A DNA stretch of 64,000 bases from Gp13-AA77 sp035578005 (GCA_035578005.1 DATJYK010000243.1:1-64000), one strand, 5' to 3'; positions 1 to 9,056 are shown, numbered from the stretch's first letter. The notes: a model not told the origin generated them from the sequence alone. A program made the numbers and translations.

Positions 1-271
1 TTCTGAATGATGAATAGTCGTCGGCTGTCAGTTAAAAACGCTGGAACGGAACTGCTTACCATGTTCACCACTGCCTACCTGATGGCTGAGAGCTGAAAGC
101 TGACGGCTCCGCGTGAGAAAAATGAGAATTTCTGCAGCGAACGGGGAAAACGTGCCAAGTGATCGCGCTAACGGCCGCAGTCTGAAACTCTAGCGTAAAG
201 CGGCGTCGCGCCACGATTGAGATGGCGCTGCCAACCCGCCTCTCGGGTGAACCTGAGTCAGGATAAATCGC

Positions 272-446
272 GGGTGCTGGTGTCATTTTGAACGCTCCAA
301 GCGCAGTCATTCCCGCGAAGGCGGGAATCCACTTTGCTTGACTCCATGTTTTCAACAACTTCGAAAATGGATTCCCGCCTTCGCGGGAATGACTACGCTT
401 CAAGAGGGGCTTCAAGCAGCAAATGACAGCAGTACCAAATCGCGGA
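272..446. repeat. Dispersed repeat with inverted palindromes, copy 1
   Basis: About 175 bp that recur nearly identically at 56190-56366. The core is a pair of opposed palindromic units, attcccgcgaaggcgggaat near 310 and its reverse near 367, separated by about 40 bp, so the element can fold into a long hairpin. Related units lie at 27829-27912. The rest of bases 1-582 shows no gene; 81-107 holds a short run of heptamers (gctgaga, gctgaaa, gctgacg). It resembles REP/MITE-type non-coding DNA. Confidence 0.85.
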
Positions 447-582
447 TGGACTGGCGCCGGGGATTTCGGGCACAATATTTCGGGCATTATCGATTGGTCC
501 CATCGGTCGAGCTTCTGCGATCTGATGTCGAAGGCAATCGACGTTCAATCCTAGACTGCTAACCTGTGTTGAGTTCCGGCCA

Positions 583-1269
583 ATGCCGGACGGTGTTCGA
601 ATCGTGAGTGCTGGCAGAAATTTCGAATCTCCGCGCCTGATCGCCATCGAAGGCCCCATGCGCGTGGGCAAGAGCAGTCTGGCAAAGCTGCTTGCCGAGC
701 GCCTCGACGCTGCCCTTCTATCCGACGTTGAGGACAACCCTTTTCTCGACCGCTTCTACCGCGAGCAGCCGGGCTCCGCCTTCGCGGCCCAGCTCTATTT
801 TCTCATGGAGCGCTTCAAGCAGTGGCGCGCGCTCGATCGCGGCAGCCCCGCGCGGCGCACTATCATCAGCGATTACCTGTTTGAGAAGGACAAGATCTAC
901 GCCTATCTCAACCTGAACGACGCTGAGCTCAGGCTTTACGAGCAGTACTATGCGTTGCTCGCCGAGCAAATTCCCATTCCCGACTTGGTGATATACTTAG
1001 AGGCTAAGCCCGAGACGTTGCGGGTGCGCATCGGCCGCAAGAACGCGCCCCTGGAGGACAAAGTCTCTGGCGAATACTTGGAGGAATTGGCGCAAGCGTA
1101 CGACCACTTCTTCCACCACTACAAATCGAGCGACCTGCTGGTGGTGGCAACGTCTGAGATGGATTTTGTCCAGCGGGAGGCTGATTTCGAGGAGTTACTC
1201 AATCGGCTTCACCAGCCGGTGCGCGGTACGCAATACTTTTTGCCGCTTAGATCCGCTAGTGCGGACTGA
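583..1269 (+). CDS. Deoxynucleoside kinase family protein
   Basis: Cytoplasmic nucleoside salvage kinase that phosphorylates a deoxynucleoside with ATP or another NTP. The 228-residue product has the P-loop GPMRVGKSS at residues 24-32. This is followed by the family-typical acidic and aromatic segments (DNPFLDRFY, then QLYFLMERF) and a late Arg-rich lid (RVRIGRKN). Length fits the dNK/dGK family (about 200-230). The gene lies directly upstream of panB and panC on the same strand, separated by a heptamer repeat, an arrangement I recall from other acidobacterial genomes. The start is uncertain: ATG 583 and GTG 604 are both possible and neither has a strong ribosome binding site. Substrate preference (dA/dG versus other) cannot be read from the sequence. 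Confidence 0.85.
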   Translation: MPDGVRIVSAGRNFESPRLIAIEGPMRVGKSSLAKLLAERLDAALLSDVEDNPFLDRFYREQPGSAFAAQLYFLMERFKQWRALDRGSPARRTIISDYLFEKDKIYAYLNLNDAELRLYEQYYALLAEQIPIPDLVIYLEAKPETLRVRIGRKNAPLEDKVSGEYLEELAQAYDHFFHHYKSSDLLVVATSEMDFVQREADFEELLNRLHQPVRGTQYFLPLRSASAD

Positions 1270-1281
1270 GACGGTTTTTCA

Positions 1282-1379
1282 AGTTCGGAGTTCTTCAGTT
1301 CGGAGTTTCTCAGTTTCGAGCTTCTTAGTTTGGAGTTGCTTAACTCCGAACTCCGAACTGAAAAACTCCGAACTGAGAA
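1282..1379. repeat. Degenerate heptamer/octamer tandem repeat
   Basis: Runs of agttcgg, agttctt, cagttcgg and similar words on the left half and their complements (aactccg, aactgaa) on the right half, so the array as a whole is also an inverted repeat able to form a hairpin. It sits immediately upstream of the panB ribosome binding site and fills the gap after the kinase gene. Related arrays occur at many other places in the window. Confidence 0.75.
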
Positions 1380-1384
1380 GGAGG
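1378..1384 (+). promoter_or_regulatory. Ribosome binding site fixing the panB start
   Basis: The heptamer aaggagg ends 5 nt before ATG 1390. It decides for this start over an in-frame TTG at 1330 whose first 20 codons are repeat-derived. Confidence 0.8.
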
Positions 1385-1389
1385 CTGCC

Positions 1390-2253
1390 ATGGACCCCGT
1401 TATCGAGGCCGTGAGCAAGATTACCGTTCCCATCATTCTTGAGCGCAAGCTTCACGGCGAGCGCATCACCTGCCTTACGGCTTACGACTACCCTACAGCG
1501 CGACTCGTGGACGAGGCTGGGATCGATATGGTCCTGGTGGGCGACACGCTCGGCCAGACGGTGCTAGGCTACGAGTCCACAGTACCGGTAACGGTCGAGG
1601 AGATGCTTCACCACGCCAAGGCGGTGCGGCGCGCCGTTCGCCGGGCGCTCCTGATAGTTGATCTGCCCTTCGGCTCCTACCACACGGAGCCGGAACGTGC
1701 GGTTGACGCCGGGATCCGCTACTTGAAAGAGGCCGGTGCCGAGAGCGTGAAGCTCGAAGGCGGCCGCCGCCGCGCGGACGTTATCCGCAAGCTGGTGGAG
1801 GCGGAGATTCCCGTAATGGGTCACGTGGGTCTCACACCGCAGTCGCTGCACAGTCAGGGCGGATATCGGGTGCAGGGCAAGACGGTGGAATCCGCCGCGG
1901 ACATTCTGGCCGACGCGCAGGCCGTGGAAGACGCCGGCGCGTTTGCAATTGTACTCGAGGGATTACCGCGCGAACTTGCGGCTATCATCACGCGGCGCCT
2001 GCGAATTCCAACCATCGGTATCGGCGCCGGACCGGATTGTGACGGCCAGGTGCTGGTATTTCACGACCTCGTAGGACTGAGCTTTCAGCACGCCGCCAAG
2101 TTTGTGCGCCCTTACGCGAACCTGTCGGACACTCTGCGGCAGGCACTGGCGCGCTATCGTGAGGACGTGCTCTCGGGCAACTACCCCGACGATGGCGAGA
2201 GCTATCACTGGCCGCCAAGCGTCCGGGCCGAGTTCGACAGGGTGCGCGCCTAG
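1390..2253 (+). CDS. panB: 3-methyl-2-oxobutanoate hydroxymethyltransferase
   Basis: First committed step of pantothenate synthesis: transfers a hydroxymethyl group from 5,10-methylene-tetrahydrofolate to 2-oxoisovalerate, giving ketopantoate. The 287-residue protein carries the family hallmarks TAYDYPTARLVDEAGID near the N-terminus, the metal/substrate motif VGDTLGQTVLGYEST, VKLEGG in the middle and GIGAGPDCDGQVLVFHD towards the end. E. coli PanB has 264 residues. panC follows after 5 bp, so the two are co-transcribed. A strong Shine-Dalgarno sequence supports the start; longer readings run back into repeat DNA. Confidence 0.97.
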   Translation: MDPVIEAVSKITVPIILERKLHGERITCLTAYDYPTARLVDEAGIDMVLVGDTLGQTVLGYESTVPVTVEEMLHHAKAVRRAVRRALLIVDLPFGSYHTEPERAVDAGIRYLKEAGAESVKLEGGRRRADVIRKLVEAEIPVMGHVGLTPQSLHSQGGYRVQGKTVESAADILADAQAVEDAGAFAIVLEGLPRELAAIITRRLRIPTIGIGAGPDCDGQVLVFHDLVGLSFQHAAKFVRPYANLSDTLRQALARYREDVLSGNYPDDGESYHWPPSVRAEFDRVRA

Positions 2254-2258
2254 GCCCG

Positions 2259-3161
2259 ATGCGTCTCGTCACCTCGCCAACTGAGATGCAAGCCTTGGCC
2301 CGTAACCTTCGCGGTGAAGGTAGAGTTGTGACCCTCGTGCCGACGATGGGCGCGCTTCACGTAGGCCACCTCAGCCTCATGGAGAGAGCTCGCGAGCGTG
2401 GCGGCGCGCTGATGGTTTCCATCTTTGTAAATCCCACCCAGTTCGGCCCTCACGAGGACCTCGAACGCTACCCTCGCAACTTGGAACGCGACCTCGAGCT
2501 GATGCGGCCCCTCGAGCCCGACGGCGTGTTTACGCCTGGGGCAGGAGACATGTATCCCGCGGACTTCAACACTTGGGTGGCACCGGGCTCAGTGGCGACG
2601 GCGTTTGAGGGCGCCTCGCGTCCCGGCCATTTCCGAGGTGTCGCCACCGTCGTTCTGAAATTGCTCAACGTCATCGGTCCAGAGATCGCGTTCTTCGGCC
2701 AGAAGGATTTCCAACAGGTCGCAGTGATCCGCAGAATGGTGGCTGACTTTGACATCAGCACTCGCATCGTGATGTGCCCGACCGTCCGCGAGCCGGATGG
2801 ATTGGCCGTCAGTTCTCGCAATGCCTATCTGAACCCGGAAGAGCGCAAGGCCGCGCCGGTGCTGCATCGCAGCCTGCGCCGTGCCCGAGAGCTATTCCAC
2901 GCCGGCGAAACTCGAACGGCCGAGTTGCTCGGAGCCTTGCGCACAGTTGTGGCCGAGGAACCGCGCATGACGCTGGACTATGCCGCTATCGCCCACCCAG
3001 CGTCGATGGAAGCCGTGGACAAAGCATCTGCGGGCATGGTCGCCCTGGTGGCAGCCCGGCTGGGTCCGGTGCGCTTGATCGACAACCTCATCCTGGGTCC
3101 GGCCGAAGCCGGAGATGACGAGCTGATTTCGATTGCGCTGAACGTCTCTAACCCGGCGTAG
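2259..3161 (+). CDS. panC: Pantothenate synthetase (pantoate--beta-alanine ligase)
   Basis: Condenses pantoate and beta-alanine with ATP to make pantothenate in the cytoplasm. The 300-residue product shows the HIGH-like nucleotide motif PTMGALHVGH (residues 28-37), FVNPTQFGPHEDLERYPR, the FFGQKDFQQ segment and the second ATP-binding stretch VSSRNAYL. Length is normal for the family (about 280). It starts 5 bp after panB and forms an operon with it and probably with the kinase gene. After the stop there is a short heptamer run (agagtcaacagtcgacaatc, 3184-3203) before the promoter region of the next gene. Confidence 0.97.
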   Translation: MRLVTSPTEMQALARNLRGEGRVVTLVPTMGALHVGHLSLMERARERGGALMVSIFVNPTQFGPHEDLERYPRNLERDLELMRPLEPDGVFTPGAGDMYPADFNTWVAPGSVATAFEGASRPGHFRGVATVVLKLLNVIGPEIAFFGQKDFQQVAVIRRMVADFDISTRIVMCPTVREPDGLAVSSRNAYLNPEERKAAPVLHRSLRRARELFHAGETRTAELLGALRTVVAEEPRMTLDYAAIAHPASMEAVDKASAGMVALVAARLGPVRLIDNLILGPAEAGDDELISIALNVSNPA

Positions 3162-3286
3162 CCGAAACCAAGCAGGAAAGTCGAGAGTCAACAGTCGACA
3201 ATCAGAACGCCCGACTATCGCTGCGCTGATCCGGCAGACTTCATTTTGTAGCTGCGCTTAGCAACGCATCGACCCGCCATTTAGGG

Positions 3287-3292
3287 TACAAT
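3287..3292 (+). promoter_or_regulatory. Possible -10 box upstream of the tricorn gene
   Basis: tacaat in the context ggtacaat lies 77 bp before ATG 3369. No good -35 hexamer is visible at 16-18 bp. The second tricorn gene has a similar ggtagaat at 46793-46800, which is the only extra support. Confidence 0.3.
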
Positions 3293-3368
3293 TTCTGCTT
3301 TGCCCGTCCGATTCCTTGCCGGAGTGGGATCCCTCCGGGCACTACAAAATAAATCTAGGAGAGCCTCC

Positions 3369-6300
3369 ATGTCGAAGCCCTTATGTGCCGCTGCGCTGTT
3401 GCTCGGCGCCGCGATTTGCTCGTTCGGCCAAGCCCGCCAGCCGCTCCTGTTGCAACACCCGACCCTCAGCAAGACCCAGATTGCGTTCGTCTACGGAGGC
3501 GACATCTGGATTGTCAGCCGCGAGGGCGGTCAGGCCGAGCGGCTCGTAACCGGAACGGACATGCTGAGCGGGCCGATCTTTTCGCCCGATGGCAGCCTGG
3601 TGGCCTACACGGGCAATTACGACGGCAACCAGGATGTCTTCGTGGTCCCGGCAACCGGCGGTAATCCCAAGAGGCTCACCTATCACCCCTCTGCTGATGT
3701 CGCCGTCGGCTGGACTCTGGACGGCAAGGATGTTCTCTTCCGTTCGCATCGTGACAGCCCAACGGACTCAAACAAGCTCTTTACCGTGCCCGCCGACGGC
3801 GGCTTTCCTTCTGAGCTCCCACTTTCGATGGCCGAGGACGGCTCTTATTCGCCTGACGGAACTCATCTGGCCTACTCGCCGGTGTTCCAGTGGGAGCCGG
3901 ACTGGCAACGCTATCGCGGCGGCCAGACCACACCCATTTGGGTTGCCAACCTTGCCGACTCGAGTGTAGTAAAAATCCCGCGCGACAACTCGAATGACAG
4001 GGACCCGATGTGGGTGGGCAAAACCATCTACTTTCTGTCAGACCGCAACGGGCCGGTGACTCTATTCGCTTACGACACGGAGACTCAGAAGGTCAGCGAG
4101 CTGATCAAGAACGATGGCTTCGACATCAAGTGGGCTTCGGCGGGGCCCGGCGCAATCGTGTATTCGCAGTTCGGCACGCTCCGTCTCTACGACCTCGCCA
4201 AGCACCAATCGAAGCTTGTCAACGTGACGCTCGGCGGAGATATGCCGCAAGTGCGGCCACACTTCGAAAAGGTAGCAACCCAGATTCAGAACGCCAACAT
4301 CTCTCCTTCCGGCATGCGTGCCGTGTTTGAAGCTCACGGCGAGGTTCTGACCGTTCCCGCCGAAAAGGGCGACATTCGAAACATTACGCAAACTCCGGCC
4401 GTGGAGGACCGTGACCCGTCCTGGTCGCCCGATGGGAAGTCCATTGCTTATTTCTCTGACGAGTCAGGAGAGTACGCGCTGCACGTTCGGACCCAGGACG
4501 GATTGGGCTCCGTTAAGAAGATCAGCCTGGGCGAGCCGCCCTCGTTCTTTTACCGTCCCACCTGGTCACCCGACAGCAAGAAGATCGCGTATGACGATAA
4601 GCGGCTGAACCTGTGGTACGTCGACCTCGACCATCCCACTCCCGTCAAGGTTGACACCGACCGCTTCGACTCTCCGCTGCATGAATTCGATGTGGTCTGG
4701 TCTCCAGACAGCCAATGGCTTGCCTACACCAAACAACTGCCCAACATGTTGCGCGCCGCATTCGTTTATTCACTTCAGACCCAAAAAGCCACTCAGGTGA
4801 CGGACGGCATGAGCGACGTGCTCTACCCGAACTTCGACAAGAACGGGAAATACCTTTATTTCACGGCCAGCACGAATATGGGCCTCACCACAGGCTGGCT
4901 GGATATGACGAGCGACGCTCATCCAGTCTCGCGCAGTGTTTACGTGGCGGTGCTCCGGAAAGAGCTGCCTTCGCCGATCGCGCCGGAGAGCGACGACGAG
5001 AAGGGTGAAGAGGCCAAGAAATCAGATTCCACTTCCGGCGGCTCGAATGCCGAAACGGCATCCGCCGAGGGCACCGGCCCAACAAACGAAGGCAAGGGCA
5101 AAACGCCGGAAAAGAAACCCGAACCGGTGAAAGTCACAATCGACTTCGAGAACATCGGCCAGCGCATCCTGGCCCTGCCCGTTCCGGCGGCGAATTACCA
5201 GGGCATGTCGGCCGGCAAGGAGGGCATTCTCTACCTTGTCGAAGCGCCGCCGGTCAGCGTGGGAGAAGAGGGTCCGCCTTCTCTCACCCTGCAGCGTTTC
5301 GATTTGAAAACTCGCAAAACGGAGAAGATTCTTGACGGCATCACCGCCTTCGCGCTGTCGTTCAACGGCGAGAAAATGCTCTTTTCGCAGCAGAAGAAAT
5401 GGTTCATCACCGCTGCCGATAAAGCGCCGAAACCCGGCGACGGATTGTTAAAGACCGAGGATATGGAGGTTCGGGTCGATCCACCGGCCGAATGGCGCCA
5501 AATGTATCGCGAAGTCTGGCGGATTGAGCGCGACTTCTTCTATGACCCGCACTTCCACGGGCTAAACCTGGCCGAAGCCGAGAAGACTTTCGCGCCATTT
5601 CTCGACCGCGTGCAGAGCCGCCAGGACCTGAACTACCTCTTCGAAGAGATGCTCAGTTACATGTCGGTGGGCCACATGTTTGTAAGAGGCGGCGCCGAGC
5701 CTCAAGTGCCCAAAGTTCAAGTCGGACTGCTGGGCGCCGATTACAAGATCGAGAACGGCCGCTACCGCTTCTCACGCATCTATAGCGGCGAGAACTGGAA
5801 TCCGCAGCTCCACGCGCCGCTCACCCAGCCCGGCGTCAACGTTCAAGCCGGCGAATACTTGCTGGCGGTGAACGGGCGCGAGCTGCACGCTTCAGACAAC
5901 ATCTATAGCCTCTTTGAGGAAACAGCGGGCAAGCAGACCGTGCTTCGAGTGGGGCCGAACGCCGACGGAACGGGGCCGCGCGACGTAACCGTGGTGCCCA
6001 TCCCCGATGAGGCCGGACTGCGGCACCTCGACTGGATCGACGCCAATCGGCGCAAGGTCGAGGAACTGAGCGGCGGCAAACTCGCTTACGTTTATCTGCC
6101 CGACACCGGGGGCGGCGGCTTCACAAACTTCAACCGCTATTACTTTTCGCAGGTGAACAAAGAAGGCGCTGTGATCGACGAGCGCTACAACCACGGCGGT
6201 CAACTGGCCGACTACATCATCGATTACCTTCGGCGTCCCGCCATGAGCCGCGTCGAAACGCGCGAAGGCGAGCCGTACACGGAGCCCACCGAATCCATCT

Positions 6301-6698
6301 TCGGGCCCAAGGTGATGATCATCAATCAATTTGCGGGCTCGGGTGGCGACGCTCTTCCTTGGTACTTCCACAGAACCGGCATCGGGCCGCTTATCGGCCA
6401 CCAGACGTGGGGCGGATTGGTGGGTATCGGCGGGTACCCTGTCTTGATGGACGGCGGACGGGTGACAGCGCCGCGCTGGGCCATCTACGGGCTCGACGGC
6501 CACTGGGACGTGGAAAATCATGGCATCGCCCCAGACATCGCTGTCGACATGGATCCCAAGCTGGTTCGCGAAGGGCATGATCCTCAGCTCGAAAAGGCGG
6601 TCGAAGTGGCACTTGAGCTGCTCAAGAAGAATCCGCCTGCCCACTATGCTGCGCCGCCCTATCCGGACTATCATCCACACTTGCCGGCGGCCGAATAG
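3369..6698 (+). CDS. Secreted tricorn-type protease (S41 family), copy 1
   Basis: Large peptide-degrading serine protease related to archaeal tricorn. The 1109-residue product starts at ATG 3369 behind ctaggagagcctcc. It has a signal peptide (KPLCAAALLLGAAICSFGQA), so it is exported, unlike the cytosolic archaeal enzyme. PD40/WD40-like propeller blades fill roughly residues 25-530 (many SPDG/WSPDSK repeats). A charged Glu/Lys/Ser linker lies near 540-585, then the core with a PDZ segment and the S41 fold. Catalytic candidates are His769 in SVGHMF and Ser991 in FAGSGGDALPW. DERYNHGGQ and the TWGGLVGIGG loop also match the family. It converges with the peroxiredoxin gene 27 bp away. A paralogue lies at 46850-50233. 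Confidence 0.93.
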   Translation: MSKPLCAAALLLGAAICSFGQARQPLLLQHPTLSKTQIAFVYGGDIWIVSREGGQAERLVTGTDMLSGPIFSPDGSLVAYTGNYDGNQDVFVVPATGGNPKRLTYHPSADVAVGWTLDGKDVLFRSHRDSPTDSNKLFTVPADGGFPSELPLSMAEDGSYSPDGTHLAYSPVFQWEPDWQRYRGGQTTPIWVANLADSSVVKIPRDNSNDRDPMWVGKTIYFLSDRNGPVTLFAYDTETQKVSELIKNDGFDIKWASAGPGAIVYSQFGTLRLYDLAKHQSKLVNVTLGGDMPQVRPHFEKVATQIQNANISPSGMRAVFEAHGEVLTVPAEKGDIRNITQTPAVEDRDPSWSPDGKSIAYFSDESGEYALHVRTQDGLGSVKKISLGEPPSFFYRPTWSPDSKKIAYDDKRLNLWYVDLDHPTPVKVDTDRFDSPLHEFDVVWSPDSQWLAYTKQLPNMLRAAFVYSLQTQKATQVTDGMSDVLYPNFDKNGKYLYFTASTNMGLTTGWLDMTSDAHPVSRSVYVAVLRKELPSPIAPESDDEKGEEAKKSDSTSGGSNAETASAEGTGPTNEGKGKTPEKKPEPVKVTIDFENIGQRILALPVPAANYQGMSAGKEGILYLVEAPPVSVGEEGPPSLTLQRFDLKTRKTEKILDGITAFALSFNGEKMLFSQQKKWFITAADKAPKPGDGLLKTEDMEVRVDPPAEWRQMYREVWRIERDFFYDPHFHGLNLAEAEKTFAPFLDRVQSRQDLNYLFEEMLSYMSVGHMFVRGGAEPQVPKVQVGLLGADYKIENGRYRFSRIYSGENWNPQLHAPLTQPGVNVQAGEYLLAVNGRELHASDNIYSLFEETAGKQTVLRVGPNADGTGPRDVTVVPIPDEAGLRHLDWIDANRRKVEELSGGKLAYVYLPDTGGGGFTNFNRYYFSQVNKEGAVIDERYNHGGQLADYIIDYLRRPAMSRVETREGEPYTEPTESIFGPKVMIINQFAGSGGDALPWYFHRTGIGPLIGHQTWGGLVGIGGYPVLMDGGRVTAPRWAIYGLDGHWDVENHGIAPDIAVDMDPKLVREGHDPQLEKAVEVALELLKKNPPAHYAAPPYPDYHPHLPAAE

Positions 6699-6725
6699 CC
6701 GGCAGATTGCTTGGGGCAAGGCGCG

Positions 6726-7187
6726 CTACTTGCCCCCAAGCGCTTCCAGCACCTCGTGAATGTGCCCGTCTACTTTTACCCGTGGGAACACGTGGGTGAT
6801 TCTGCCGTCCGGCCCGAGGATGTACGTGGTGCGCACAATACCCATCGACGTTCGGCCGTACATGTTCTTCTCCTGCCACACTCCGTAAGCTTCAAGAGTC
6901 TCGTGTGACGGATCCGAGATCAGCGGGAAGTTTAGTTTGTACTTGTCGCGGAATTTCTGCAGCGCCTCAGGCGAATCCGCGCTCATCCCTGCAACGCGCG
7001 CATGCAACTTTTCCAGTTCTTTTTTGGCGTCACGGAACTGGTTAGCCTCGTTCGTTCAACCCGGCGTGTCGGCTTTGGGGAAAAAGTAGAGCACCAAAGC
7101 TCCGCCGCTGAAATCCTTCAAACTCAGCTTCTCTCTTGAGTCCGACGTCAGCGAAAAATCGGGTGCCTTGTCACCAACATTCAACAT
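6726..7187 (-). CDS. Selenocysteine peroxiredoxin, Bcp/PrxQ-like
   Basis: Thiol (here selenol) peroxidase of the AhpC/TSA Bcp group. ATG 7187 follows aaaaggagtgatcc. The frame runs open for 153 residues if the TGA at 7056-7058 is read as selenocysteine at residue 44. The context is KADTPG-U-TNEANQFRD, exactly where Bcp proteins have the peroxidatic Cys (PGCT). Both halves are clearly Bcp: VGDKAPDFSL before it, and VYGVWQEKNMYG-like and RTTYILGPDG after it. The resolving-Cys position five residues later is Asn49, and the whole protein contains no cysteine, so it would be a one-Sec enzyme. A plain nonsense mutation is less likely, because the stop falls precisely on the catalytic codon and a hairpin follows it. 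gatB lies 69 bp upstream on the same strand. Confidence 0.9.
7013..7058 (-). promoter_or_regulatory. Putative bacterial SECIS after the peroxiredoxin UGA
   Basis: Reading the minus strand, the UGA (7058-7056) is followed after 14 nt by ccagttc (7041-7035), a 15-nt loop and gaactgg (7019-7013), a perfect 7-bp stem. Bacterial SECIS hairpins lie inside the coding sequence just downstream of UGA. The loop (cgtgacgccaaaaaa) is larger than in fdhF and shows no GGUCU, so the call rests on position and pairing. Confidence 0.55.
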
Positions 7188-7256
7188 GGATCACTCCTTT
7201 TCAAATCAGCCTGATTGTTGCCGGTGCAAGTAGGATCATCAAAGAAGTGCGCGGCC

Positions 7257-8732
7257 CTATGAACCCAGTTCGCGCTTGAGCACCTCTTGCACCATCTGCG
7301 GATTCGCCTGCCCTCGCGTAGCTTTCATGACCTGGCCCACGAACCATCCCAGGGTGGCGGTTTTGCCGCTGCGATATTGCTCCACCTGCTTGGGATTCGC
7401 TGCGATCACTTCGCGCGCCGCCGCCGCGATCTTCTCAGGGTCGCTAATCTGCCCGAGATTTTTCTCGGCGATCACGGTCTCCGCTTTTCTGCCGGTCAAC
7501 ATCATCTCCTCGAGCACTTCTTTCGCCACCTTGCCCGTGATGGCGCCCTTGGAGACCTGCCCAACGAGACCCGCGAGGTTCTGAGCCGAGACCGGATAAT
7601 CGGCGAACGATTTGTGGTGCCTCTCGAGCAGGAAGATCAAATCGTTCAGCACCCAATTTGCCGCCAGCTTTGGCTCTGCGGACAGGCGCGCCACCTCTTC
7701 AAAGTAATCCGCCATGGCCCGCGACGCGATCAGCAACTCGACGTCTTGCGAGGGCAGGCCGTACTCGCGCAGGAAGTGATCCTCTTTCGCTTGGGGCAGC
7801 TCCGGCAACGTGGCACGCACTTCGTTGAGCCATTCGTCCGAGATCACCAGCGGCGGCAAATCCGGCTCAGGGAAATAGCGGTAATCATGGGCGAACTCCT
7901 TCGTTCGCATGCCGTAGGTGCGCTGCTCGCGGCTGTCCCAAAGGCGCGTTTCCTGCGTGATTTCGCCGCCGCCGGCGACGATCTCAATCTGACGTTCAAT
8001 CTCGTAGGCCAACGCCTTCTGGATGAAGCGGAAGGAATTTACGTTCTTCACTTCTGTTTTGGTGCCGAACTGTTCCGCGCCACGCAGGCGCACGCTCACG
8101 TTGGCATCGCAGCGCAGGCTGCCTTCCTCCATGTTGCAGTCCGAGACTTCCAGATACAGCATCGTAGTCTTCAGCCGCGTAAGATAAGCGTAGGCTTCCT
8201 CGGGCGAGCGCAAATCCGGCTCGCTCACGATTTCGATCAGCGGCACCCCGGACCGGTTCAGGTCAATGTAGGACGTACTCTCGGAGTCGGGAAATCCGTC
8301 GTGCAGTGACTTGCCCGCGTCTTCTTCGAGATGGACACGGGTAATGCCGATCGTCTTGCGGCTTCCATTCACTTCGATTTCCAGGCGTCCATGTTCGGCC
8401 AGGGGCTGGTCATACTGCGAGATCTGGTAGCCCTTGGGAAGGTCGGGATAAAAGTAGTTCTTGCGCGCGAAGCGCGAGAAGCGGTTGATCTTGCAGCCCA
8501 GGCCCAAAGCGGTCTTCAACGCCATGGTCACCGCCTCGCGATTCAGCACGGGCAGGGCGCCGGGCAATCCCAGGCATACCGGGCAGGTGTTCGAATTCGC
8601 CGGGTCTCCAAAGCGCGTGGAGCAGGAGCAGAAGATCTTGGACTTCGTCAGGAGCTGCACGTGTACTTCAAGACCGATCACCGGCTCGTACTGCGCTCGT
8701 ACTTCCGGGGAAATCATGGTTTCAGTCGGCAT
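7257..8732 (-). CDS. gatB: Asp-tRNA(Asn)/Glu-tRNA(Gln) amidotransferase subunit B
   Basis: Subunit B of the GatCAB complex, which binds misacylated tRNA and kinase-activates it for transamidation. The 491-residue product has YEPVIGLEVHVQLLTKSKIF at the start, the zinc-site cysteines CSCSTRFG and NTCPVCLGLPG, then ARKNYFYPDLPKGYQISQYD and VSEPDLRSPEEA. The C-terminal GatB/YqeY tail ends in GQVMKATRGQANPQMVQ. Length matches the family (about 475-500). ATG 8732 is preferred over an upstream TTG (8738) because gagga lies 10 nt before it. gatA and gatC are not adjacent, so the operon is dispersed. Confidence 0.97.
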   Translation of the reverse strand: MPTETMISPEVRAQYEPVIGLEVHVQLLTKSKIFCSCSTRFGDPANSNTCPVCLGLPGALPVLNREAVTMALKTALGLGCKINRFSRFARKNYFYPDLPKGYQISQYDQPLAEHGRLEIEVNGSRKTIGITRVHLEEDAGKSLHDGFPDSESTSYIDLNRSGVPLIEIVSEPDLRSPEEAYAYLTRLKTTMLYLEVSDCNMEEGSLRCDANVSVRLRGAEQFGTKTEVKNVNSFRFIQKALAYEIERQIEIVAGGGEITQETRLWDSREQRTYGMRTKEFAHDYRYFPEPDLPPLVISDEWLNEVRATLPELPQAKEDHFLREYGLPSQDVELLIASRAMADYFEEVARLSAEPKLAANWVLNDLIFLLERHHKSFADYPVSAQNLAGLVGQVSKGAITGKVAKEVLEEMMLTGRKAETVIAEKNLGQISDPEKIAAAAREVIAANPKQVEQYRSGKTATLGWFVGQVMKATRGQANPQMVQEVLKRELGS

Positions 8733-8769
8733 CTGCAAGCGATCCTCGTTTCATTCCCGATTCCCGTTG

Positions 8770-9015
8770 CTACTCCAACCCAGCACGTTCCGGCCGGCTT
8801 GCACGCCCGCTCAGCCACCAACGCCTGCCGGCCACAATGCTCCAGATTGCCTCGACCAAGCCAAAGGGCCAGGCTCCCTGAAGAAACCCGTAAGCAGACC
8901 CCAACGCACAGGATAGAGCGAAGGCCAGGATAAACCAGCGGCTGCGGCCTTCGAGTGCATAGCACACCACCATCGCCGTCACTGCAAACAATCCGAAAAG
9001 AGAGAGCCGATTCAT
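8770..9015 (-). CDS. Small conserved membrane protein
   Basis: An 81-residue protein with two or three hydrophobic segments: LFGLFAVTAMVVCYAL, WFILAFALSCALGSAYGFL and WPFGLVEAIWSIVA. It ends in a basic RRWW-type tail. I recall similar short proteins in other bacteria with the GSAYGFLQGAWPFGLVEAIW core, but no function is known to me. ATG 9015 is chosen because a consensus -10 box lies at 9057-9062, which would put the transcript start inside any longer reading from ATG 9054. Confidence 0.7.
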   Translation of the reverse strand: MNRLSLFGLFAVTAMVVCYALEGRSRWFILAFALSCALGSAYGFLQGAWPFGLVEAIWSIVAGRRWWLSGRASRPERAGLE

Positions 9016-9056
9016 CCGGCGAGTACGATACCTCCTCGGAACGCCTAGGCACATCC

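Noticed and set aside
7287..8309. Open plus-strand frame of 340 codons
   Set aside because: Antisense to gatB, with no recognisable domain.
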